Part shown: positions 7,715 through 15,367 of the stretch, piece by piece
Layout: the number at the start of each line of letters is the position of its first letter
Position numbering within the stretch: position 1 is the first letter of the stretch
Assembly (NCBI RefSeq): GCF_031624395.1
Contig: NZ_JAMQON010000007.1
Coordinates: 1 to 64,000 of the forward strand
Origin: Halomicroarcula saliterrae
Lineage (GTDB): Archaea > Halobacteriota > Halobacteria > Halobacteriales > Haloarculaceae
Direction of reading: 5' to 3'
Length of the DNA stretch: 64,000 bases
Program-made: the position numbers and the translations under genes
The notes under the pieces: model-generated
What the model was told of the DNA's origin: nothing
Databases searched by the model: none
Seen by the model: the letters and a program-made list of their open reading frames with translations, nothing else

Positions 7715-8749
7715 ATGTTGTACAGACAACGAAAACTCGACACACCCCACGGGGAACTGCAGACCCCTGTGCTCTTTCCGGTGAGTAACATCGGGAAACG
7801 GTCGAGTGATAATACACCAGAATACACGGACAGTATCCCGGATTTGTCGACCGCAATGGTCAACGCCCGAGCGATACGGAATCGAGAGGCACAGTGGGAC
7901 CGACTACAGAACGGTGCGACTCTCCGTGAGGAGATGGATGTGGCAGACGACACAGTCATTTTCGCTGATAGCGGTGGCTTCGACTTTCACGAGGAGGAAG
8001 TCGACACTACACCAACGAAAACACTCGAAACGCAACGTGAATTGGGCGCTGATATCTTTGGCACTGTTGATACCCCTTTGTCCAGAGATAATCGCCAGGC
8101 GAAGAATCAGCGGCGAATCAATCGCAGTATAGAACTCGCATTAGAAGCGAGCGACGCACACGATGGTGATGAGACTCTACTAGCAAGTGTCCACGGGTAC
8201 GATCCTCAGACAGTCCGAAACTCGATTAGACATCTTGAGAAAGAGGGAAAATTCGATGGATACGCTGTCGGGAGCCTTGTTCCGATTCGAACAGATTACA
8301 AAAAAGTGACAAAAATAATTCTTGCGGCCCGACGTGCCACTGACAAACATCTCCATGTCTATGGGTTAGGTGGGGTGACATACCAGCCACTGCTTCTCTA
8401 CCTCGGTGTTGATAGTTTCGACTCCTCAGCGTTCATCCGCAGCGCGGGGAACCGGAACTATCTCATGCCAGGGTTCGGTGGAGAACCGCTGAAAAACGTA
8501 GAGGGATTGACTCACCTTCCCTGTGCGTGCCCGGTTTGCAGCACGCGAAGCTACGACAGGATCCGTAATGACAGGGATTTGCTTGTCCAGCACAATTTGT
8601 GGGCGTTAGCTCTCGAATTGCGACGGTTCAGATACATGCACGCTGCTGGTGAGGACTTGGAAGCGTACCTTGACCTCCGCTTCCAGGGCAACGAGGTTAC
8701 CCAGCGAGCGTATAAAATGGCGAAGCAACAGGTCAGGAGGCTCTCATGA
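7715..8749 (+). CDS. Second transglycosylase (TGT/DpdA family), 344 aa
   Basis: This is a compact TGT-fold enzyme with all catalytic features: TPHGELQTP near the N-terminus, D85 in ADSGGFD, D119 in VDTPLSRD, the probable nucleophile D236 in DSFDSSAF, and the zinc site C270, C272, C275, H293 (CACPVC...H). It lacks the PUA domain of archaeal tRNA transglycosylase and is far shorter, so a housekeeping archaeosine role is unlikely. Its place beside the preQ0 operon and the larger DpdA-like protein suggests a second DNA-directed base-exchange enzyme or a partner subunit (inference). Its stop overlaps the next start by four bases, so it heads a three-gene operon. Confidence 0.82.
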   Translation: MLYRQRKLDTPHGELQTPVLFPVSNIGKRSSDNTPEYTDSIPDLSTAMVNARAIRNREAQWDRLQNGATLREEMDVADDTVIFADSGGFDFHEEEVDTTPTKTLETQRELGADIFGTVDTPLSRDNRQAKNQRRINRSIELALEASDAHDGDETLLASVHGYDPQTVRNSIRHLEKEGKFDGYAVGSLVPIRTDYKKVTKIILAARRATDKHLHVYGLGGVTYQPLLLYLGVDSFDSSAFIRSAGNRNYLMPGFGGEPLKNVEGLTHLPCACPVCSTRSYDRIRNDRDLLVQHNLWALALELRRFRYMHAAGEDLEAYLDLRFQGNEVTQRAYKMAKQQVRRLS

Positions 8750-9651
8750 GCGACGAACGACCGACGGTCCGGCCCGTGACACTTGCCCGCCTCGTTGAGT
8801 TGACCAACGCTTGTGGCACCCAGGCACAGACAACGGAAGAGCTGGAAACGGCCTTAGATATTAGCCATCGACGAGCTCGAGAGACGATTCTTGAAGCAGT
8901 CCGTCTCAGTTTGTTGTCTGAAGAAGATACCAACCAAGAGGAGGCCCCCGAATATCAGACGACAACGGTCGGAGAGCATTTCCTCGACGCTGTTCGGGAC
9001 GAAGGTTGGGGGAAGGTAAGCGATATTCTCGAGTCGCGCAGTCCCCACTACGGAGCATTTCTAACGACTGTCGAAGAATTGGAACCCGCTGAACCTACGG
9101 CCATCTTGACGAAACTTGAAACTGATCATGAACATTCGCCGTACGCCTTTAACAAAACGAGTATCGACGTGATTGGCGACTGGGGAGAGCGATTAGGCGC
9201 GATTCAGCGTAATGCCTTCACGGGGTCGTACTATCGAGCGACTGAGACCGAGGTGCCACTGAATTTCCCGTATGTTCTGCTCTCGGTGTTCGATGACCTG
9301 GAAGAAACAGCGGGGGTAAACCTCAGTCAGCGCTACATATCGGTCCCAGAGGTGCGTGAGCATACTTGTGAGCGATTCGGTTGTACTCGGTCTGCGTTCG
9401 ATAAAGCGTTGCTCTCGCTTGTAAATCAGAACGTCGGCAAACTCGAGTTGTCAGGCGCGCCGATGGACACAGGTGCAAAAGACGCTCGCCTGGGTATCAA
9501 GCAAATCGCCTTAGCGGACTCGCAAGGATTAGTCTCAACGGACCAATCTACGGACCGTGTCATGAGCGGTGTTGAACAGTACGGAAAACAGTACTACTAT
9601 CTCGCGGTTCACGACGACGACCTTACCTACACACAGGAGACCAACGCATGA
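8746..9651 (+). CDS. Winged-helix protein of unknown function in the Dpd-like operon
   Basis: This 301-residue protein overlaps both neighbours by four bases. Residues about 10-75 look like a helix-turn-helix/winged-helix domain (ISHRRARETILEAVRL, then EYQTTTVGEHFLDAV). A second possible winged helix lies at about 200-240 (EVREHTCERFGCTRSAFDKALLSL). There is no nuclease or ATP-binding motif. Its position next to a AAA+ ATPase recalls DpdG/DpdH-type accessory genes of bacterial dpd clusters, but I see no sequence evidence that would justify that name. A DNA-recognition subunit for the ATPase is a reasonable guess. Confidence 0.7.
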   Translation: MSDERPTVRPVTLARLVELTNACGTQAQTTEELETALDISHRRARETILEAVRLSLLSEEDTNQEEAPEYQTTTVGEHFLDAVRDEGWGKVSDILESRSPHYGAFLTTVEELEPAEPTAILTKLETDHEHSPYAFNKTSIDVIGDWGERLGAIQRNAFTGSYYRATETEVPLNFPYVLLSVFDDLEETAGVNLSQRYISVPEVREHTCERFGCTRSAFDKALLSLVNQNVGKLELSGAPMDTGAKDARLGIKQIALADSQGLVSTDQSTDRVMSGVEQYGKQYYYLAVHDDDLTYTQETNA

Positions 9652-10805
9652 GCGACAGCGCATTCAACATCACTGATGACGAACGCGACTATTCGATGTA
9701 CAGCCTCGAAGAAAACCCCTTCCCCTACAGCCCCGTACCGGATGAAGATCCGGCAGTGTACTGTGGACAGGATCATGTGGCAGAGGCAGTCGGCGATACG
9801 GTTTCGACACTGCTGGGCACAGGCAAATCAAAACATCTCGTAATCACTGGGAAGTATGGGAACGGCAAATCACACACTCTGAAATACGCACGGTCTCTGG
9901 TCCGAGACCGTGAAGATGTCCTCGTCGGGTACGTGGCTCAACCTGGTGAGGGATTCCTCGATATTTACCACGAGTTCATATACGACATTGGGTTCGACCG
10001 GGTGCAGGAGATTGCCTACGAGTTTTTAGCGTCGACTGCGCGGGACGTGACGGATACGAACCCCGCTAATGCGGATGCGATGGAATCACTCATCGAGGAA
10101 GGCGAAGTGCTCCTTTCGGAGATAGTTCCGACCGCTATCCAGCGACTTAGTGACATCACGAAGTTTGCTGACTTCGCTCGCGCAATCATCCATATGGTCT
10201 ATGAGGACACAAATCTGTACGCCTGGCAGTGGTTGACTGCCGAGGGTATTCGGTACGAACAGCGGAAAGAGATGGAGATCCATAGTGCTCTGGACGATGA
10301 TACAATGGGTGTCCGAGCGTTTACCTCGTTCAAAAGCCTACTTCTGGAACTGGGTTACACGGGCGTTTTTGTCTTCATCGACGAGTTTGAGGCTATCTCT
10401 AGGTTAGGTAATAAAGATAAACAGGCCACGCTGAACAGTATTCGTCATCTCATCGATCAGAACGGCTCTGGGATGTCGATACTCTTCGCGTGCGCACCAG
10501 AAGTCTGGCAGGATGTAATGAGCGAGTATCACGCCTTTTCCGAACGCATCGGCAATGAAGTGGCGTTACGGCCCCTGACCGACGACCACCTAGAAGATCT
10601 AATTAGCAGCTATCTCCAGACCGCACGTACGAATGAATCTCAGAAGATTGAACCGTTCGAATCCGAGACGCTCGAACTCATTCATCAGCGGTCGCAGGGG
10701 AATATTCGCCAGGTGCTCTCTATATGCGGGAAAGCCCTTGATCAAGGTCTTGATCAAGGCCAGCAGACAGTGACACCGGAGCTCGTTCAAACAATCCTAG
10801 AATAA
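9648..10805 (+). CDS. AAA+ ATPase, Orc/BREX-like
   Basis: This is a 385-residue P-loop ATPase with Walker A GKYGNGKS at 68-75, Walker B VFIDEFE at 242-248, a sensor-like ILFACAP near 280 and an arginine-rich lid toward the C-terminus (SQGNIRQVL). The layout resembles ORC/Cdc6-type and BREX-type ATPases that act on DNA. It is the last gene of the 7715-10805 operon. It could power base exchange, as an ATP-dependent partner does in bacterial Dpd systems (where DpdB is needed with DpdA), or drive a restriction function. No nuclease domain is visible in the protein. Confidence 0.75.
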   Translation: MSDSAFNITDDERDYSMYSLEENPFPYSPVPDEDPAVYCGQDHVAEAVGDTVSTLLGTGKSKHLVITGKYGNGKSHTLKYARSLVRDREDVLVGYVAQPGEGFLDIYHEFIYDIGFDRVQEIAYEFLASTARDVTDTNPANADAMESLIEEGEVLLSEIVPTAIQRLSDITKFADFARAIIHMVYEDTNLYAWQWLTAEGIRYEQRKEMEIHSALDDDTMGVRAFTSFKSLLLELGYTGVFVFIDEFEAISRLGNKDKQATLNSIRHLIDQNGSGMSILFACAPEVWQDVMSEYHAFSERIGNEVALRPLTDDHLEDLISSYLQTARTNESQKIEPFESETLELIHQRSQGNIRQVLSICGKALDQGLDQGQQTVTPELVQTILE

Positions 10806-11178
10806 GGCTCTATTGATCACTGATACAATGCTCTAAACTAAACACAACCGTCATCAGAGAGTGTACAGTGTTGTGCCCATTTCTATGTGCCTTTAGAGCT
10901 ATTACCTGAGGTGGGAAACTCTCTATTGAGCCAAATTGTGGCTGGGTGCGCAGCGTAGCTAGCACGGAACGGAGAGCGTTATACGCCTACAGAAACTCTT
11001 CATCGACCTCAAAGTCTGAATACCCGGCTTCGTGGACGATTAAGACTACTCAACAGGCGATTGATTATGTCTAATGGAAGAAGTATTTGAACCGGAGATT
11101 CATGCGTCAAGGCTCTGTCTCCACCGGCCAGGAGACGATCCAGGGAGATCAGAGCCACCGACATACCTAATTTAGATA
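10806..11178. other. Intergenic, no gene recognised
   Basis: This stretch separates the ATPase from the integrase. It is AT-rich with several stops in every frame. A minus-strand tail of about 19 codons ending at 10987 (closing residues EVDEEFL) looks like the end of a lost gene but is too short to assign. I see no terminal repeats of a named insertion sequence. Confidence 0.4.
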
Positions 11179-12163
11179 ATGACCACAGATCTCGATCCAC
11201 TTGACCCATCGACAGCAAAGGGGATGTACCTGGACGAACGCCGTCACGAAGTCGCAGATGCGACACTCCAGTCCCACGAGTACCGACTGCGGCAGTTCGT
11301 CCAATGGTGCACTAATGACGGTATCGACAACATGAACGATATCTCCGGACGAGACATCCATCGGTTCCGTGTCAAACGCCGTAACGAGGACGACCTGGCG
11401 ACACTCCGACTCTTCCTCCGTTTCTGTGCGAGCATTGACGCGGTCGAAGCCGGACTCGACGAGAAGATTATCTTGCCCACGACGACAGCGAAAGATGCTC
11501 GTGACGAACTTCTCCCAGCCGACCGAGCCGAAAAAGGTACTCGACCATCTCGAACAGTTCGAATACGCGACGCTCGACCACGTGCTCTTAGCAGTCATGT
11601 GGCACACCGGGCTTCGAGTTGGGGCGGCAGTCGGCCTCGATATTCGAGATTACGACTCAGACGAGCAGCATCTCGAGCTGGTGCATCGTCCCGCCGAGGA
11701 CACAGCGTTGAAGAACGGAACGGAAAGTGAGCGATTCGTCGCGCTGAGTGAATCGATCTGTGAGTTGCTGGACGACTGGCTATCCGTCAAGCACCCTGGG
11801 AAGCTGGACGAATTCGGTCGGCATCCGCTCTTTGCGACCAGCCGTGGACGTCTCAGTCGGAATCGAGCACGGTCGATCGCTTACCAGTACACGCGGCCGT
11901 GCGTGTACAGTGATTCGTGCCCACACAACCGCGATATCGAGACCTGTGAGTCACGGCCGACGGAGTACGCCTACGGCTGTCCGTCAGCACTGAGTCCCCA
12001 TCCGATTCGTCACGGATCGATTACATATCATCTACAGTCCGATACGCCCGAGCGTGTCGTGAACGATCGAATGGATGTCGGGATGGACGTGCTGGATCGG
12101 CACTACGACCAGCGGACCGAGCGAGAGAAAGTTGAGCAACGTCGGCGATATTTACCTAACTGA
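11179..12163 (+). pseudogene. Tyrosine recombinase (XerC/D-like integrase), frameshifted
   Basis: A haloarchaeal phage-type integrase of about 327 residues is split between two frames. The N-terminal SAM-like domain reads in the frame from ATG 11179 to DELLPADRAEK. The catalytic domain continues in the +1 frame from about 11535 with VLDHLEQFEYATLDH, HTGLR (catalytic Arg), HPIRHG (HxxR box) and the tyrosine in LDRHYDQ near the end. Removing one A from the A5 run at 11531-11535 restores a continuous, family-like sequence. This is either a true inactivating insertion or a homopolymer sequencing error. It would have mediated insertion of the island at the tRNA 3' end at about 14946. Confidence 0.8.
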
Positions 12164-12835
12164 CTTCCAATCTGTGACGACAGTCAAGTTACAGCTCACT
12201 CCTCACTGTCGGGCGGGTGTCCGCGATGCCCCGATTGTGGACGGATACTCCTCTGGAACCATCCGCGCGTCGCACGGGTGTTACATGAGTCGGGAGACGA
12301 CTCGCCGCACATGAGGTCTGTTCACCGGCGACCAAGGGGAGAAAGTACGGACGCGCAGGGGAGTAAGAAACAATGTGATCGCCCACCCACACACCACCTT
12401 CGAAGTGTAAGACCCTGAAATTCCGAATATAGGGGCTATTTCGCCAGATCCTGATATCACTCGACCGTCGATGAAGCTCACCGAGCACAGTGATTCTCTG
12501 TAATCGAACGACATGAAAGTGGCCGAAAGACCGAATCAGGCGCCAGTGGAGAGCTAAAAGAGAGAGAGCAAATCCCAATGGCATCTGATCGGGTCTACCT
12601 CAGTATCTATGGGCGATTGATCCGGACTACGGTTTCTTCTTAAATACCTACGGGCAGAAAATATCGGTATGAGGCGCGGGACGCTCTGAAGATGAGGCCG
12701 GTGTTTCTTACTGTCTAAGTTGATGGCAAAGATGTTGAAATCAAGGATTAAAACATGTACTTCTGAGCGGAGAGAAGAGAAAATGATCAGTTATTTTCTA
12801 CGGGCGTCGGAGTCCCGCATTAGTGAAGAGGTGTA
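12164..12835. other. Intergenic, no gene recognised
   Basis: This stretch lies between the integrase and the GmrSD-like gene, whose 3' ends converge. Short open frames on both strands have poor composition and no recognisable motif. I see no RNA gene, repeat or insertion-sequence end. Confidence 0.4.
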
Positions 12836-14680
12836 TCATGCGTCAGCGTATTCATCCGGCCACCGTTCCCTGATAGCGCTGAGCATCCGTTCTTCACGAT
12901 TGCTGATTTGCTCTACTCCCCATTCGGGTTCGGAGAATATCTCTTCCAGCATCCGGATTTTCGATCCACTGAATTCTGCTTTCTTATCTCTGAATGGACT
13001 GTTTCCCTGGACTGCATTGTCCTCTGGCGTCATGAGCGCGAGATTCCCCAAACGATGCTTGTGTTCGTTGACAAGCTCCTTCGTTGAATCATCGAACCCT
13101 TCCTTCGGGGTCTGAGGCCAGACATGCTCGATAGAGTAGTTACCATCCTTGTTGCCAACGACCTCTTTCACATCAAATTGATATCCCTCCTTTTTACGTT
13201 CGAGCGTCCACTCGTAGGCGTATAGGAGGAGACGGAGTTCACTCTTCCTGTTCCCATAGTACTTAAACACATTTGAATCACCAAGCGTTGTATCAAGCTT
13301 GGCATCACTACAGTAATCGTGAATGTACTGTTCTAGACGACTGATCACGTCATTCACATCACAGGGAATAATTGAATCCAGGACCTCGTCTTTGTTATTA
13401 TAGTATAATTCACGAGCGCGAGGATATACTCGAGTCCGTCCTGTGTCGGCGCTCTTTTGCTCAATCACATACGTCCGTACGATGAATGTCTCGATCTTCC
13501 TAAGAAGAGTGCAGAATTCCTCTTCGGTGATCGATTCCTGTTTGTACTGGTCGTAGGCAGCCATCAGTAGTGGATAGAAGTTCCCGAGGCGACCAGCGAC
13601 GAACAGATCTCGGAGACAGTCTTCAAGCCTTTTACTGTCAATGCTGTCGTTCGTTTCGTGATTATACAACTCATCAAGCAGTTGGAATATCCTCTCTAGT
13701 TCTTGAACGTAGGTGATAATTTCCCCAGTATCTCCTACCTTGCGGAAATAGTCCTTGAGATGTTCGAGGTGATTCTGGTAATACCTGCTATCGTAGCCAG
13801 TGCCCCAGTCCGCGTTCCACATAATGAAGTGATATCTCTGAATCTGGTCCTCACTGGGGCCCGAAGAGATGTTGTCCACTGAATCATAAATTTCATCGAA
13901 GGACTCCTGGATCGTCTGAATAGATGAGTCAGCCTGCTGTTCGTCTTCCAAGAGTGACACGCGGTGCATCAAGTAGCTCTTCGTGATTTCGAGGTCTGTA
14001 AGATCCTTACCCCGGTCGTTGACTGTTTGGAAGATGCGAGCGGCTTCGCTACGTGAACCGACGGTGTACTCGAGCAATGGAAGTGATCGAATCTTTTGAT
14101 ACAACGCTTTATAGAATTCAAGAGGGTCATCTACAGAGATTTTCTCAAGTTCGTTCTTAGAAAGATTCTCTCTCAGAGTCTTCTTAGCCTTGAGAAGACG
14201 TCCCTGAGAAGGACTATCTGTGTCAGTGTCGGAAAGTTCATCTTCTCGTTGTCCCTTCCGGCTGGCGTTCAACACATTCTCGAGTATTGTTCGACGGAAG
14301 AACCGTTCATCGTCGCCGGCCAGAGTCAATTTCTGCTCTCCAAAACGTGCGATATAGTCCCCGCGAATTTGTCGCGCAGTGTTTTCTTCTCCGTACTCAT
14401 CAAGCACCTCTTGTATCTCAAAGAGTAGAATCGTGAGCGTCGTGAGCCTTTGCTGACCATCAATAATTTTGTGACTTGCGCCCTCGTTCTCCTCAGCATC
14501 CATAAGCAGGAATGTCCCGATGTAATGATCCCGATCCATCTCTACCGCTTCGACCAAGTCTGACCAGAGATCATTCACGTGTTCCTTTTCCCATGAGTAG
14601 TTCCGCTGATATGGCGGGACCTCGAAATATTTATCACCAGTAACGAATCCACTGAAATCCTCCGAGTCCGTACTTGCCAT
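12836..14680 (-). CDS. GmrSD-type restriction protein, DUF262 plus DUF1524
   Basis: This is a 614-residue two-domain protein. The N-terminal DUF262 (ParB/sulfiredoxin-like) domain has VPPYQRNYSW and IIDGQQRLT (residues about 72-80). The C-terminal DUF1524 HNH nuclease has IEHVWPQTP, then HRLGNLALMT and the asparagine and phosphate-binding residues after it. Known GmrSD enzymes are type IV restriction nucleases that cut DNA with modified bases. It is AT-rich like other island genes. The ATG at 14680 was preferred over 14704 because a TATA element (TTATAT on the minus strand, 14703-14708) is centred 26 bases before it. DUF262/ParB-like domains also occur in DpdB/DndB-type proteins, but the HNH domain favours restriction. 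Confidence 0.85.
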   Translation of the reverse strand: MASTDSEDFSGFVTGDKYFEVPPYQRNYSWEKEHVNDLWSDLVEAVEMDRDHYIGTFLLMDAEENEGASHKIIDGQQRLTTLTILLFEIQEVLDEYGEENTARQIRGDYIARFGEQKLTLAGDDERFFRRTILENVLNASRKGQREDELSDTDTDSPSQGRLLKAKKTLRENLSKNELEKISVDDPLEFYKALYQKIRSLPLLEYTVGSRSEAARIFQTVNDRGKDLTDLEITKSYLMHRVSLLEDEQQADSSIQTIQESFDEIYDSVDNISSGPSEDQIQRYHFIMWNADWGTGYDSRYYQNHLEHLKDYFRKVGDTGEIITYVQELERIFQLLDELYNHETNDSIDSKRLEDCLRDLFVAGRLGNFYPLLMAAYDQYKQESITEEEFCTLLRKIETFIVRTYVIEQKSADTGRTRVYPRARELYYNNKDEVLDSIIPCDVNDVISRLEQYIHDYCSDAKLDTTLGDSNVFKYYGNRKSELRLLLYAYEWTLERKKEGYQFDVKEVVGNKDGNYSIEHVWPQTPKEGFDDSTKELVNEHKHRLGNLALMTPEDNAVQGNSPFRDKKAEFSGSKIRMLEEIFSEPEWGVEQISNREERMLSAIRERWPDEYADA

Positions 14681-14702
14681 GTCCCCAAATGTATCCGGAA
14701 GC

Positions 14703-14708
14703 ATATAA
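14703..14708 (-). promoter_or_regulatory. TATA element of the GmrSD-like gene
   Basis: TTATAT on the minus strand lies 26 bases upstream of the ATG at 14680, which supports that start and a leaderless transcript. Confidence 0.5.
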
Positions 14709-14945
14709 CATTAGAATATAACTGAATTTTCAGATATTATATCTCAAATTTCCGAGGTTAAATCAGTATAGCGGCGATCTCACGGCCAAAGCTATTCCAG
14801 AACGCGAGACAGTAACAGTCCCCAACTAACCGCTGGTTGGGTCACGCGCGGGCCAAAATTCCAATCAGCCACCGAAATCAGAAATTAGCCGACACAGACA
14901 CTCTCTACACCAAACACGTCGGCCACGGAACGGGCAGAAACTGAA

Positions 14946-15051
14946 TGGGCCCTGCCGGATTTGAACCAGCGCTCAATCGGTGTCCCACGCCGACGGTGGG
15001 AGCCGTAGACGATATGAGCCGATCGCTTTAACCAGACTAAGCTAAGGGCCC
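14946..15051 (-). tRNA. tRNA(CAT), probably elongator Met, with 31-nt intron
   Basis: On the minus strand the acceptor GGGCCCT pairs with AGGGCCC (discriminator A at 14946). The D arm, a T arm GCTGG-TTCAAAT-CCGGC and an anticodon stem ATCGG/CCGAT are clear. The anticodon loop begins CTCATA (anticodon CAT) and is interrupted after position 37 by a 31-base intron, the canonical archaeal site cut by the splicing endonuclease. Elongator tRNA-Met of haloarchaea is known to carry an intron here; tRNA-Ile2, whose CAT is modified, is the alternative. The island lies against the 3' end, the usual integrase target. Confidence 0.9.
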
Positions 15052-15201
15052 TCATTGCCCAATTCTTGGGTCCGCATCTTTAGCCTGTCGGGTTGCTGTC
15101 GCCGTGCGGGCTGTGACTCGCGTGTCCGAGCCCGTTTGAATCGCGTCTTCGTTGGTCACAGACGGTTCGCTTCGCTCACCGTTTCGTTCGTGACAGAAGG
15201 A

Positions 15202-15274
15202 CGCCACCGCCAGGGCTCGAACCTGGGACAACCTGGGTAACAACCAGGTGCTCTACCAACTGAGCTACGGCGGC
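15202..15274 (-). tRNA. tRNA-Asn(GTT)
   Basis: It reads on the minus strand with acceptor GCCGCCG/CGGTGGC, anticodon arm CCTGG-TTGTTAC-CCAGG (anticodon GTT) and T arm CCAGG-TTCGAGC-CCTGG. No intron is present. It lies between the island-bearing tRNA(CAT) and cca. Confidence 0.95.
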
Positions 15275-15367
15275 TCGCATCCGTGTGTAACCCGAGTTGG
15301 TAATTAGGGCTTTCGTTTCCGACCGCCATCGACACGCTTTCACGCACTCTGTGAGAAGCCACGCGCA

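Noticed and set aside
10987-11043. Short minus-strand coding-like tail ending EVDEEFL
   Set aside because: Only about 19 codons precede an upstream in-frame stop; too short to call a gene or assign a family.
11080-11100. TATTTGAACCGG resembling a tRNA T-arm remnant near the integrase
   Set aside because: It matches only the generic T-loop core shared by many tRNAs and has no acceptor-stem match to the tRNA at 14946-15051, so it is not supported as the second attachment site.
12189-12584. 131-residue minus-strand frame in the integrase-nuclease gap
   Set aside because: Poor amino-acid composition for a haloarchaeon (few acidic residues, many Arg, Pro and Ser) and no motif.
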